From Pandoraea eparura (GTDB taxonomy: Bacteria > Pseudomonadota > Gammaproteobacteria > Burkholderiales > Burkholderiaceae), in assembly GCF_902459725.1 (NCBI RefSeq), contig NZ_CABPSH010000013.1, forward strand, positions 1 through 64,000: a stretch of DNA of 64,000 bases, given 5' to 3'. Within the stretch, counting starts at the first letter, position 1, and every line of letters begins with the position of its first letter. This document shows, one piece after another, positions 7,938-17,263 of this stretch. The notes beneath the pieces were generated by a model, which ran no database searches, was not told the origin of the DNA, and saw nothing but the letters and a program-made list of their open reading frames with translations. A program made the translations under genes and the position numbers.

Positions 7938-10900
7938 ATGCCACGCCTGCCAAGAAAGCCTTCTCGCCCTGCGGATTTGTCGAGCGAAGCCGCTCGTTCT
8001 GAGGTTGACGCCGCATCTTCGTCGACCACCGCGTCTTCCAGAATCTCCCAGAGCCCCGACGACGCCGCCGGTGTCGCGGTGTCGCGTCGCGGCTTTCTCA
8101 AGGCGTCGGTGATCGCAGGCATTTCGGTCTATATCGCGCCGTTGGGCAGCCGGGCGTTCGCCGCGTTGTTCGAAGACAGGAATCTCACGCCTGTCGCGTG
8201 GGACGCCGCCAAGGGACAAGCGAAGTTCCGCATCGACGGCACGGCCAAAGTGACCGGCGCCAAGATCTTCGCGCGCGATGTGCGCTCGCGCGACATGCCG
8301 GGCTGGCCTGTGCAGCAGGCGCACGCCTTCGTGTTACGTGCGACGCATGCCGACCGCGCGTATCTCGGCTTCGATCTCTCGCGTCTGGACGAGGGTCTGC
8401 AACCCGATCGCGTGGTGACGGCCGACGATCTCGTGCGCGACGGCATCGCGTTCCCCGCGTTCTATGGCGACGACATGCTGCTGCCGGCCGGCAAGACGCC
8501 GGCCTATCTCGGTCACGCCGTGGCGATTCTGATCTACCGCGACTTCACGCGCTTTCGCTTCGCCAAGGACAAGCTCAAGTTTCACGACGAGATCATTCGC
8601 TATGGCGACGTGACGGGCCCGCTCGAGCGCGACCCGTGGGGCAGCTTCCGCTTCGTGCGCGTGGGCGGCAAAACGCCGTACGACGATGACATCTACTCGA
8701 GCCTGAAGGACGCGCCGATTTTCCCGAGCATGATGCGAAAGCATCTGCCCGTGTGGCCGGACGGCAACGACCACGGCAAGCTCGACGAGCAAGGCATGGC
8801 CTACGCGGCGAAGATCGGCGAATCGCTCTCTCACCCGCCGGCGAACTGGCTGGTGATGTCGCGCGAATATCGCACCCAGTCGATCGACACGGCAGCGCTC
8901 GAGCCCGATAACGCCAACTGCTGGTACGACGCTGCCACGCAGACGCTGCACATGGTGGTGCCCACCCAATCGCCGTCCGAAGTGGCGGAGAACGCGGCGG
9001 CCATGGCCGCCAAGGGGCACTTTCCGGTCAAGCGGCTGATCGTCTATCCGTGCTACACGGTGGGCTACGGGTCGAAGGATCACTACAACATGCCGTTCTA
9101 CGGTCTGGCCGCTGCGATGTACGGCGACGGCCTGCCGGTGCGCCTGGCCAACGACCGCTACGAACAGTTCCAGACGTCGCTCAAGCGTCACGCGTTCACC
9201 CTGCGTTATCGCCTTGGCGTCGACAAGGAGAGCGGGCTGTTGCAGGCGTTCGCGGCCGACATGGAATGCAACGGTGGCGGGCGGATGAACTTCTCGCCGT
9301 CGGTGGCGATGGTCGGGGCGACGGCAGCGCAGTCGATCTACTACATCCCGCAGAGCGATCTGGCGAGCGTGGCGATTGCGTCGCGGGCCATCGATGCCGG
9401 CTCGGCGCGCGGTTACGGCACGTTGCAGTCGATGGCCGCCACCGAAATGATGATCGACGAGATGGCCGCGCAGCTTGGCGTCGACCCGATCGATTTCCGT
9501 CTCAAGAACGCGCTGCGCTCGGGCATGAAGAACACCCAAGGGGCGATTCCGGCGGGCGCCGTGCGGGTGGACGAGGTGCTCGCCCGCGCCAGGCGGCATC
9601 CCTTGTGGACACAGCGCGAGAAGAAGAAAGCGGAGTTCGAGGCGGCGCATCCGGGCCGCCGCTATGGGGTGGGCTTCGCCTGCGTGCAAAAGGACTTCGG
9701 CACCGGTGCCGAGACCTCGTTCGCACGCGTGGAGTTCGACGAGACGGGCAAGATTTCGCTGCACCACACGGCCGTGGAGATCGGCACGGGCACGTCGACG
9801 TCGCAGGCCGTGGCCGTGGCGAAATGGCTTGGCATGCCGGCCACGGACGTGCATGTCGCGATCATCGACTGGCCGGAGTTGCCGGTCGTGACGAGCGGCG
9901 ATCCCTATCTGATGTCGCAGGCCGATCAGGACAAGCTTGCGGCCAATCCGCGTTGGTCGCCGGGATACGCGTCGCCGTCGAGCGCGACGAACTCGGCCTA
10001 CTATTTCACGCACAGCACGCGAGAAGCGGCACGGTTGCTCTTCATGCAAGGGCTGTGGCCGGCGGCGCTGTCGATCTGGCGTCGCGGGCTGGGCGGCGGG
10101 CAGGCGGCGCCGCTCGTAGTGCGCGTGGAGGACGCGCGCTGGGTCGATGGCAAGCTCACGGCTGCCGGGCTCGAAGCGCTGCCGTTAGCGATGCTCGCCA
10201 AGACGGCACACGCATTGGGTCTGGCGACCGGGGCGACGGTGCACGTGTTCAACCGGTGGCAGTGGGCCGAAGCGGACTGGGATCTGGGCGACGGTGCAAC
10301 ACAGCGACTGCCCGTCGACGGCATTGCCTTGCGCTTTGGACGGGGAGGGGCGAATCCGGCATCGGGCGCATCGGGCGCATCGGGCGCATCGGTCGCATCG
10401 GTCGCGAAAGGCACGTCGTCGCCCAATGGGAGTTCTGCGGCCAGGCATGTCGCGCCCGCCGCGCCGGCCACGGGGTACCGCACGCTTGACCGCAAGCGCG
10501 TGTATTACCCGCCGGTGCAGCGCAACAACGCGGCGGTGACCTACTACAGCGCCGTCGGCACGCTCGTGGCGCTCTCGGTGCACGAGGCGACCGGCAAGGT
10601 CGAACTGCTCACCCACCATTCCATCGTCGAATGCGGCAACCAGATTTCGCCGCAACTCGTCTCGGGCCAATTGCAGGGAGGGCTCGCAATGGGGATCGGC
10701 CACGCGCTGCACGAGTTTCTGCCGCTCTATGAGGACGGCCCGGGCAATGGCACGTGGAACTTCAATCGATATCACCTGCCACGCGCGGTCGACGTCGCCG
10801 TGTGGACGCAAACCGGTGAGGTATTGCCACCGATCTCCGAGACCGACGTGCCCAAGGGCATTGCGGAAGTGGTGATGATTCCCGTGGTGGGCGCGATTGT

Positions 10901-10982
10901 GAACGGCCTCGCGCATGCGATCGGCCATCGATTTACGGCGTTGCCGGTGACACCGGAGAAGATCCAGGAGGTACTGGCATGA
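7938..10982 (+). CDS. Molybdopterin-binding subunit of a xanthine-dehydrogenase-family hydroxylase (Tat-exported)
   Basis: This is the large catalytic subunit of a molybdenum hydroxylase of the isoquinoline 1-oxidoreductase/aldehyde dehydrogenase type. A consensus Tat motif, SRRGFLK, sits at about 49-55 before a hydrophobic stretch, so the folded enzyme should go to the periplasm. A hammerhead-like domain follows, then Moco-binding segments including GSARGYGTLQSMAATEMMID. The C-terminal KGIAEVVMIPVVGAIVNGLA carries the Glu expected as the catalytic base. At 1014 residues it is long; part of the extra length is an Ala/Ser/Gly linker from a 9-bp repeat at 10359-10403. It overlaps the 2Fe-2S subunit by ATGA, and the cytochrome c follows. 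The substrate is unknown. Confidence 0.9.
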   Translation: MPRLPRKPSRPADLSSEAARSEVDAASSSTTASSRISQSPDDAAGVAVSRRGFLKASVIAGISVYIAPLGSRAFAALFEDRNLTPVAWDAAKGQAKFRIDGTAKVTGAKIFARDVRSRDMPGWPVQQAHAFVLRATHADRAYLGFDLSRLDEGLQPDRVVTADDLVRDGIAFPAFYGDDMLLPAGKTPAYLGHAVAILIYRDFTRFRFAKDKLKFHDEIIRYGDVTGPLERDPWGSFRFVRVGGKTPYDDDIYSSLKDAPIFPSMMRKHLPVWPDGNDHGKLDEQGMAYAAKIGESLSHPPANWLVMSREYRTQSIDTAALEPDNANCWYDAATQTLHMVVPTQSPSEVAENAAAMAAKGHFPVKRLIVYPCYTVGYGSKDHYNMPFYGLAAAMYGDGLPVRLANDRYEQFQTSLKRHAFTLRYRLGVDKESGLLQAFAADMECNGGGRMNFSPSVAMVGATAAQSIYYIPQSDLASVAIASRAIDAGSARGYGTLQSMAATEMMIDEMAAQLGVDPIDFRLKNALRSGMKNTQGAIPAGAVRVDEVLARARRHPLWTQREKKKAEFEAAHPGRRYGVGFACVQKDFGTGAETSFARVEFDETGKISLHHTAVEIGTGTSTSQAVAVAKWLGMPATDVHVAIIDWPELPVVTSGDPYLMSQADQDKLAANPRWSPGYASPSSATNSAYYFTHSTREAARLLFMQGLWPAALSIWRRGLGGGQAAPLVVRVEDARWVDGKLTAAGLEALPLAMLAKTAHALGLATGATVHVFNRWQWAEADWDLGDGATQRLPVDGIALRFGRGGANPASGASGASGASVASVAKGTSSPNGSSAARHVAPAAPATGYRTLDRKRVYYPPVQRNNAAVTYYSAVGTLVALSVHEATGKVELLTHHSIVECGNQISPQLVSGQLQGGLAMGIGHALHEFLPLYEDGPGNGTWNFNRYHLPRAVDVAVWTQTGEVLPPISETDVPKGIAEVVMIPVVGAIVNGLAHAIGHRFTALPVTPEKIQEVLA
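10359..10403 (+). repeat. Five in-frame 9-bp repeats inside the molybdenum hydroxylase gene
   Basis: Three copies of GCATCGGGC and two of GCATCGGTC encode ASG-ASG-ASG-ASV-ASV in a low-complexity linker. Because the unit is 9 bp, copy-number change would alter linker length without breaking the frame. Confidence 0.9.
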
Positions 10983-11683
10983 CAAACGCGTCGAGCGCAA
11001 CGCAGGCCGTGTCGGACGCCACGGCGTCGACGGGCGCGGCACAACCGATGAGCGCAGCAAGTGCCGCGTCGACAACGTCTGCGGCAAGTGCGGCGGCAGC
11101 GCCGGGAACCCAAGTGGCAGCGGTAAATGGCAAAGCCCCATGGGAGACGTTGCCGGTGACCGTGAAGGTCAATGGTGTGTCGCATGGCCCGATGGACGTG
11201 CCGGCCGGTTTGATGATGATCGATTGGCTTCACGAGACACTGGGCCTGACCGGCTCGCGTCTGGGCTGCGGGCAGGGGATCTGTCACGCCTGCGTGGTGA
11301 TCGTCGATCATGCCGACGGCAGCAGTGAGACCGTACGCACTTGTATTACCGGGACGAACTATTTCGACGGCAAGACGGTGCGCACGGTAGAAGGCCACGC
11401 GGTGCACGATGCCGATGGCAAGCTCACGCTCGCTCCGATCCAGCAGGCGTTTCTCGATCACTTCAGTTTCCAGTGCGGCTACTGCACACCCGGCTTCGTG
11501 AACGCGGCGACGGTGCTGATCGAGCGTCTGAAGCGCCACCCGGTCGCGCGCGCCGATCTCGAAGCCGCGATCACCGAGGGACTCAACGACCATCTCTGCC
11601 GGTGCACGGGGTATGTGCGCTACTACGCGGCGGTGCGCGACGTCGTGCTCAAGACGCCGGGCTGCCTCAAGGATGCGAAATGA
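10979..11683 (+). CDS. 2Fe-2S subunit of the molybdenum hydroxylase
   Basis: This small subunit passes electrons from the molybdenum centre. The plant-ferredoxin-type cluster ligands are C97, C102, C105 and C122 (CGQGICHAC, then RTC). The second, helical-domain cluster uses C166 and C169 (QCGYC) with C207 and C209 (HLCRCTG). A 55-residue Ala/Ser/Thr-rich N-terminal extension precedes the domain; it has no Tat motif, so export would rely on the large subunit as carrier. The start codon overlaps the upstream stop (ATGA), which indicates translational coupling. Confidence 0.93.
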   Translation: MTNASSATQAVSDATASTGAAQPMSAASAASTTSAASAAAAPGTQVAAVNGKAPWETLPVTVKVNGVSHGPMDVPAGLMMIDWLHETLGLTGSRLGCGQGICHACVVIVDHADGSSETVRTCITGTNYFDGKTVRTVEGHAVHDADGKLTLAPIQQAFLDHFSFQCGYCTPGFVNAATVLIERLKRHPVARADLEAAITEGLNDHLCRCTGYVRYYAAVRDVVLKTPGCLKDAK

Positions 11684-11708
11684 GGGACGCAAACAGAGGG
11701 GATACGCC

Positions 11709-13085
11709 ATGCGCCTGAATCGCGCCACCCGCTGGAGCGCGCGTGCGGCGTGCGTTGTCGCGGTGCTGTTCGTCGCCGCGTGCAACGACTCGACGGTGCC
11801 CAAGCCGCCCAAGCCCGCCCGGCCGCCGATGCCCAAGACGACGGCGGCGCCTGCGCTCGTGACGAGCGGTATGGCCGCGGATGCCCCAGGTGCCACCGCA
11901 TCAGCGGCTGGCGACGGGACGGCGTCACCTTCGCCTTCGCCCGCGGAGAATGCGTCGTCAGCGCAGATTGCCCGCGGCAAATATCTCGCGCGCGCAGCCG
12001 ATTGCGCCGCCTGTCACACGAGCGCGAACGGCGCGCCGTTTGCGGGCGGCGTGCCGCTCAAGTCGCCATATGGCACGTTCTACGGCACCAACATCACCCC
12101 GGACAAGACGCACGGCATCGGCGGCTGGACGACCGACGACTTCTACCGCGCGCTGCATGACGGGATGGCCCCCAACCAGGCGTTGTATCCGGCCATGCCG
12201 TACACGTCCTATCGTCAGATGACGCGCGCGGACAGCGACGCTATCTACGCGTACCTGATGTCGGTGAAGCCGGCTGCGGTGCCCAACCGCAAGCACGAGC
12301 TCTCGTTCCCGTACAACGTGCGCTTCGGCATGCGCGTGTGGGATTGGATGTTCCTGAAGGACAGCTTGCCCGACGCCTCGAAGGGGCAGTCCGCCGACTG
12401 GCTGCGCGGACGCTATCTCGCAAACGCCCTGGGGCACTGTGCCGAATGCCACACGCCGCGCGGCACGTTCGGTCAACTCGACAGCGCGAAGCCGCTCGGC
12501 GGGGCGGCGCTCGCGCGCATCGCCGCACCCGATCTGACGCCCGACGCCCTGGCGGCACGGGGCTGGACAGTGAAGGATCTTCAAACGTTCTTCGGCACGG
12601 GGATCGCTGCGCAAGGGTCGGCATTTGGCGAGATGTACCCGGTGGTGCATCTGAGCACGCAATACCTCACACCCGACGATCTGCGCTCGCTCTCGACGTA
12701 TCTGCTCGGCGACGCGCCCCCCGCGCCGGCGCCGCTGCCGGCGCATCCCGAAACGAGCCAGTTGAAGGCGGGACGCAACCTCTATCTCGCCGTGTGCGCG
12801 GGCTGCCATGCGGCGGACGGCACCGGCAAACCCCATGTAGCGGTGGCGATGCTGGGCAACTCGACAGTGCGTCAGAAGGATCCGCGCAACCTGATCGTGG
12901 CGATTCTCGACGGCATCGAGCCGCAGCAGTTCCCCGGGCGGGAGGCGATGCAGGACATGCCGGGCTTCGCGCGGCAGCTCACCGACGCGCAGGTGGCCGA
13001 ATTGAGCAATTACCTGCGGGTGGCCTACGGCGCCCAGGCGGGCGATGTGAATTCCGAGGTCGTCAGGCAGTTGCGCCAGAAGTGA
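11709..13085 (+). CDS. Tri-haem c-type cytochrome lipoprotein, electron acceptor of the hydroxylase
   Basis: The 458-residue product starts at ATG 11709, preceded by an AGAGGGG ribosome binding site. A signal sequence ends in the lipobox FVAAC (Cys 25), so it should be a periplasm-facing lipoprotein. Three haem c sites follow: CAACH (99-103), CAECH and CAGCH, the architecture of membrane alcohol dehydrogenase cytochrome subunits. A Pro/Ala/Thr linker separates the lipid anchor from the first haem domain. It is 25 bp behind the 2Fe-2S gene and probably passes electrons from the hydroxylase to the respiratory chain. Confidence 0.92.
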   Translation: MRLNRATRWSARAACVVAVLFVAACNDSTVPKPPKPARPPMPKTTAAPALVTSGMAADAPGATASAAGDGTASPSPSPAENASSAQIARGKYLARAADCAACHTSANGAPFAGGVPLKSPYGTFYGTNITPDKTHGIGGWTTDDFYRALHDGMAPNQALYPAMPYTSYRQMTRADSDAIYAYLMSVKPAAVPNRKHELSFPYNVRFGMRVWDWMFLKDSLPDASKGQSADWLRGRYLANALGHCAECHTPRGTFGQLDSAKPLGGAALARIAAPDLTPDALAARGWTVKDLQTFFGTGIAAQGSAFGEMYPVVHLSTQYLTPDDLRSLSTYLLGDAPPAPAPLPAHPETSQLKAGRNLYLAVCAGCHAADGTGKPHVAVAMLGNSTVRQKDPRNLIVAILDGIEPQQFPGREAMQDMPGFARQLTDAQVAELSNYLRVAYGAQAGDVNSEVVRQLRQK

Positions 13086-13131
13086 TCCGACGCACTGCCA
13101 CGCGCAGCCGCTTGGCGCATAATGACGCGCC

Positions 13132-13815
13132 ATGTCCCGCACACAACGCCTTTTCTCATTGATGCAGTTGCTGCGCCGCCACCGCTACCCGGTGGCGGGC
13201 GCGGCGCTGGCCGACTCGCTTGGCGTGAGCCTGCGCACGCTCTACCGCGACATCGCCATGTTGCAGGCGCAGGGCGCGCACATCGAGGGGGCGCCGGGGC
13301 TGGGCTACGTCCTGAAGCCGGGTTTTCTGCTCCCGCCGCTGATGTTCTCCGAAGAGGAAATCGAGGCCATCGTGCTGGGCTCGCGGTGGGTCGCCAAGCG
13401 CACCGACGGCGCTCTGGCCGACGCCGGCGCAAACGCGCTGGCCAAGATCGCGGCGGTGCTGCCGCCGGACCTGCGCTCGTCGCTCGAGGCGTCGACCCTG
13501 CTCATCGCACCGGGCGACCCGTTACCGCCGACGATCGTCGACATGACGGTCATTCGCGAAGCCATTCGCTCCGAGCGAAAACTTCAGTTGTCCTATCGTG
13601 ACGAAGCGGGCCGCCAGTCCGATCGCGTCATCTGGCCGTTCGCGCTCGGCTTCTTCGACCACATGCGCATGATCGTCGCGTGGTGCGAACTGCGCGACGA
13701 CTTCCGCCATTTCCGCGCCGATCGCATCGAGGCGCTAACGGTGAGCGAAACACGCTACCCGCGCGGGCGGCGGGCATTGCTCAAGACGTGGCGCGAAACG
13801 ACGGGCAATCGGTGA
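13132..13815 (+). CDS. YafY-type HTH-WYL transcriptional regulator
   Basis: An N-terminal winged HTH (LADSLGVSLRTLYRDIAML, residues 24-42) is joined to a WYL-type domain (LQLSYRDEAGRQSDRVIWPF, near 151-170) that usually senses small ligands or nucleic acids. Length (227 residues) is normal for YafY proteins. The VOC gene directly downstream is the probable target; WYL regulators and small VOC proteins are often paired. Confidence 0.88.
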   Translation: MSRTQRLFSLMQLLRRHRYPVAGAALADSLGVSLRTLYRDIAMLQAQGAHIEGAPGLGYVLKPGFLLPPLMFSEEEIEAIVLGSRWVAKRTDGALADAGANALAKIAAVLPPDLRSSLEASTLLIAPGDPLPPTIVDMTVIREAIRSERKLQLSYRDEAGRQSDRVIWPFALGFFDHMRMIVAWCELRDDFRHFRADRIEALTVSETRYPRGRRALLKTWRETTGNR

Positions 13816-13977
13816 GTTCCACGGGCCTTGGCGAGGTTTCAACCCCGCTATTCGACTGCTGACAAAAATTGACAGTATCGCTTCGTACGATGTGAGGCAT
13901 GACAGCGCATGACGGTCCAGCGGATGCGGGCGCCGGCCGGGCGACATGTCATCCATCACTATCGACAGGAGCGAGTC

Positions 13978-14355
13978 ATGCTGCATCCGAATTTGGTCAT
14001 TTTGTATGTTTCGAGTCCCCCCGAAAGCGCGGCGTTCTATGCCGAATTGTTCGACCTCGAGCCGGTGGAAGCCTCGCCCGGATTTGCGATGTTCGTGTTC
14101 CCGTCGGGGCTGAAGTTGGGACTGTGGGCGCGCTATGGCGTGGCGCCGACGGCCATCGCGCCGCCCGGCGGCAGCGAAATCGTGCTGCCGGTGGCGTCCA
14201 ACGCGCACGTGGACGCCACGTGGGAGGACTGGAGCGCGCGAGGCATCACGATCCTGCAGGCGCCGACGACGATGGACTTCGGTCGCACGTTCGTGGCGTC
14301 TGATCCGGATGGTCACCGGGTCCGCGTGTACAAGCTCGCCGACGCGCCGCGATAA
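13978..14355 (+). CDS. VOC (glyoxalase/bleomycin-resistance fold) family protein
   Basis: The 125-residue product starts at ATG 13978 with AGGAG upstream; a longer frame opening at 13909 lacks such a signal. It shows the paired beta-alpha-beta-beta-beta VOC modules: VILYVSSPPESAAFYAELFD at the start and FVASDPDGHRVRVYKL at the end. Such single-domain proteins bind metals, drugs or small metabolites. No full set of metal-ligand His/Glu is obvious, so a binding or resistance role is as likely as catalysis. Confidence 0.85.
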   Translation: MLHPNLVILYVSSPPESAAFYAELFDLEPVEASPGFAMFVFPSGLKLGLWARYGVAPTAIAPPGGSEIVLPVASNAHVDATWEDWSARGITILQAPTTMDFGRTFVASDPDGHRVRVYKLADAPR

Positions 14356-14380
14356 GCCGAGCGTGCGGCGAGAGGGCGGG

Positions 14381-14450
14381 GCGAGGGGCGAAGGGCGAAG
14401 GGCGCCAGCGTCGCGGGCCGCTTGCGCCCCCGTGCCCCCGCGCCCCTCGC
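14381..14450. repeat. 10-bp inverted repeat between convergent genes
   Basis: GCGAGGGGCG (14381-14390) and CGCCCCTCGC (14441-14450) are exact reverse complements, 50 bases apart, in a GC-rich gap between the convergent VOC and msrA genes. It could form a large terminator-like fold; there is no T-run. Confidence 0.35.
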
Positions 14451-14462
14451 CGCAACGACGCC

Positions 14463-15251
14463 TTACATCGCGTTGGCGGATTTCACGAGCACGGGCGTGT
14501 CGCGATACTGGGCGGGGAACAGACGCTTGAGGTCTTTCACCTTCGGCAGGTCGTTGATAACGATGTACGGATACATCGGATGTTCGGTCAGGAAATCCTG
14601 ATGATAAGTCTCGGCGGGATAGAAGCCCGTGTACTTTTCCAGGCGGGTGACGATGGGCTTGCTGTAGACATGCGAGGCGTTGAGCTGCGCGATGTAGGCG
14701 TCGGCGACATGGCGTTGTGCGTCGCTCATCGGGAACACGGCCGAGCGATATTGCGTGCCGGTATCCGGGCCCTGACGATTGAGTTCGGTCGGGTTGTGCG
14801 CGACGGAGAAGTAGATTTGCAGCAGCGTCCCGTAGGAGACTTGCTGCGGATCGAACGTCACTTCCACCGATTCGGCGTGGCCCGTCGCACCGCTGCTGAC
14901 GGTTTCGTAGTCGGCCGTCTTGGCCGTGCCGCCTGCGTAGCCGGAGACAGCCTTCGTCACGCCCTTCACGTGCTGAAACACGCCTTGCACGCCCCAGAAG
15001 CAGCCGCCGGCGAACACGGCCGTCTCGCTGTGAGCGCCCGTGGCGGGTTCGTCGAGCTTTGGGGCGGCGATGACGACGGCGGCCTCGGCGCCGCCGAACG
15101 CGTATGCGCCCACTTGCCAGACGAGTGCCCCCGCGGCGGCGACGCCGAGTAGGACGCGTCGCACGCGCCAGGCAGGCGATGAGCTGCGCGGCGATTGGCG
15201 CGTGGGGGTGTTGTGCGTTGGCGACCGGTGATGGGAATCGAACGGGTTCAT
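14463..15251 (-). CDS. msrA: Peptide methionine-(S)-sulfoxide reductase MsrA, exported form
   Basis: It reduces the S epimer of methionine sulfoxide in proteins. The 262-residue product starts at ATG 15251 with AGGAG eight bases before. Residues 29-58 include a basic stretch and a hydrophobic segment, so unlike cytosolic MsrA it should be secreted or membrane-anchored. The catalytic motif GGCFWG is at 82-87 (Cys 84), followed by SGYAGG, TGHAESVEVTFDP and the C-terminal YHQDF. It is the last gene of a msrB-dipZ-msrA run, which suggests a periplasmic repair system fed by the DipZ protein. Confidence 0.93.
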   Translation of the reverse strand: MNPFDSHHRSPTHNTPTRQSPRSSSPAWRVRRVLLGVAAAGALVWQVGAYAFGGAEAAVVIAAPKLDEPATGAHSETAVFAGGCFWGVQGVFQHVKGVTKAVSGYAGGTAKTADYETVSSGATGHAESVEVTFDPQQVSYGTLLQIYFSVAHNPTELNRQGPDTGTQYRSAVFPMSDAQRHVADAYIAQLNASHVYSKPIVTRLEKYTGFYPAETYHQDFLTEHPMYPYIVINDLPKVKDLKRLFPAQYRDTPVLVKSANAM

Positions 15252-15351
15252 CTGAAAACTCCTGGCGTTTGCGCACGCCTTGGTGGCGTGAGGAATGGGT
15301 TCATCAGGCTTGAGGAAGGGGCGCGACGCAAGTCGCCCAACCCCGTCGACC

Positions 15352-17187
15352 TCAGCCGAACGTGAAGGCATAGGCCGAGACGCCCGGATCGAGAAACTCG
15401 ATGCTGAACGTGCGATCGCGCACGTCGCCCGACTGTCGTACCAACTGGTACAACCGCTGGGCGGCCACGGTGCCGGTGCCGTCGGGGCCGACGTCGGTGC
15501 CGTGCGCATCGCCGGGCGCCTTGCCGTCGACCGTCACGCGAAAGCGCACCGGTTGGCCGCTGGCTTTCGGGCCGAGGACGAGGTGCAGGTCGCGCGCATG
15601 GAAGCGGTAGACGATGCGCGCACCGGCCTGCACGGCGGTAGCCCGTTGCGGACCTACGCGCCAGTCGCCGGTCAGCCCCCATTGATTGAGCGACAGCGTC
15701 GACGGGACGCGGTAGCCGCTGGCCTGATCGTGCACGGCGCCGCCCGGCGACGCGAAGTTCTCCGCACGCGCGTAGCCGACATAGGTCTCCGGCGAGCGAA
15801 CGTCACCCATGTCGGCCGCTTGCTGGATGCCACCCGCCTGCACATCGGCAATGCCGCTCGCGACCTGCTTCGCACCGGCCTCGCGCAACAGTTGCTGGAT
15901 CACGCGTTCCGACTCGGCGTAATTGCCTTCGCCGAAGTGGTGGTAACGTACGCGACCCTGGGCATCGATGAAGTAGTGCGCCGGCCAGTACTGATTGTGG
16001 AAGCCGCGCCAGATGGCGAAATTGTTGTCGATGGCCACCGGGTAGTCGACCCCCAGGTCATGCACGGCCTTTTTCACGTTGCCGATGTCGCGCTCGAACG
16101 CGAATTCGGGCGCATGCACACCGATGACGACAAGGCCCTGGTCACGATACTTCTGCGCCCAGGCTTTCACGTAGGGCAGCGTGCGCAGGCAGTTGATGCA
16201 CGAGTACGTCCAGAAGTCGACAAGCACGACCTTGCCGCGCAGGGACTGCGCCGTAAGCGGCGGCGAATTCAGCCATTGCACCGCGCCGTCAAGCGAGGGC
16301 AGTTGACCTTCGACCGGCAACGGCGCGGGGACGGCGTCGGCGGCGCGCATCATTGTGTCGCGCACCGGCATCATGGACGGGCCGGCGGGGTGGGTGTCGG
16401 CAAGCGCGTCGGTTGCGTCGGCGGCCGCTGCATTGGCGTTGGCCGCGGTGGCCCCGCGACGTGCGCCAAGCTGGTCGACGAGGCGCTGCTCGATGCCGCC
16501 CGTCGACGCCGTCGAGAGTTGCGCCAGCACACCGGTGTCGAGACCGAGGGCGATGGCGGCGACGCCCGCGAGCATCAGTCCGCCCAGGCCGCGGCGAATC
16601 CATTCGCCCGCGCCGAGCGAGCGCTTCATGGCGGAGAACACACGCCCGCCGACGACGAGCGCCAGCCCGAGCGACGTGGCGGCGCCGGCCGCGTAGGCGA
16701 CAAGCAGCAGCGTGGTGCCGACGCTGGCGCCCTGCAGCGCGGCGCCCGTGAGCACCAGGCCGAGAATCGGACCGGCGCAGGGCGCCCAGAGCAGGCCGGT
16801 GGCAATGCCAAGCAGGAACGACGCGCCGGGATGGGCGCCTGCGGTGCTGCCGCCTTGCGCAGACTGCGACAGACGGTCACCCAGCGACACGAGCGGATGC
16901 GTGAGCCGTTCGGCGAGCTTCGGGAAGAGCAGCGTCGCGCCGAACAGGGCGACGAGGGCGAGCGCGACCCAGCGGCCGTACTGGTTTGCCTGCACGACCC
17001 AGCTTCCGCCGACGGCGGCGAGCGTGGCCACCAGCGCGAACATCAGCACCATGCCGGCGAGCATTGGCAACACGCTGCGCGAGAACGATTGACCGGCCCG
17101 CGAGAACACGAACGGCAGCACCGGCAGGATGCACGGACTGACGATCGTCAGAATCCCGCCGAGGTAGGCCAGGATGAGCAAAGTCAT
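15352..17187 (-). CDS. dipZ: DipZ-like thiol-disulfide protein (CcdA membrane domain + thioredoxin domain)
   Basis: This carries reductant from the cytoplasm across the inner membrane. Residues 1-240 are a CcdA-type membrane domain with its two Cys motifs, SPCILPVLPF (Cys 19) and APCAGPILG. From about 300 comes a TlpA/redoxin domain with the active site SCINC in WTYSCINCLRTLPY. A C-terminal beta-rich domain (about 470-611) resembles that of mycobacterial DipZ. The start was set at ATG 17187, with GGAG upstream, rather than seven codons earlier. Lying between msrB and msrA, it is likely the electron donor to both exported reductases. Confidence 0.88.
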   Translation of the reverse strand: MTLLILAYLGGILTIVSPCILPVLPFVFSRAGQSFSRSVLPMLAGMVLMFALVATLAAVGGSWVVQANQYGRWVALALVALFGATLLFPKLAERLTHPLVSLGDRLSQSAQGGSTAGAHPGASFLLGIATGLLWAPCAGPILGLVLTGAALQGASVGTTLLLVAYAAGAATSLGLALVVGGRVFSAMKRSLGAGEWIRRGLGGLMLAGVAAIALGLDTGVLAQLSTASTGGIEQRLVDQLGARRGATAANANAAAADATDALADTHPAGPSMMPVRDTMMRAADAVPAPLPVEGQLPSLDGAVQWLNSPPLTAQSLRGKVVLVDFWTYSCINCLRTLPYVKAWAQKYRDQGLVVIGVHAPEFAFERDIGNVKKAVHDLGVDYPVAIDNNFAIWRGFHNQYWPAHYFIDAQGRVRYHHFGEGNYAESERVIQQLLREAGAKQVASGIADVQAGGIQQAADMGDVRSPETYVGYARAENFASPGGAVHDQASGYRVPSTLSLNQWGLTGDWRVGPQRATAVQAGARIVYRFHARDLHLVLGPKASGQPVRFRVTVDGKAPGDAHGTDVGPDGTGTVAAQRLYQLVRQSGDVRDRTFSIEFLDPGVSAYAFTFG

Positions 17188-17263
17188 GAAGCGCTCCTTG
17201 CGCCGCACCCGTTGGCCGGGCGAAGCGGAGGTTGGTGAGTGGATGGCGAATGTGGCATGGTGC

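Noticed and set aside
15295..17238. 647-residue + strand frame opposite dipZ
   Set aside because: The minus strand holds an intact CcdA-thioredoxin protein with Cys motifs; the + frame is Arg-rich filler without a start signal.
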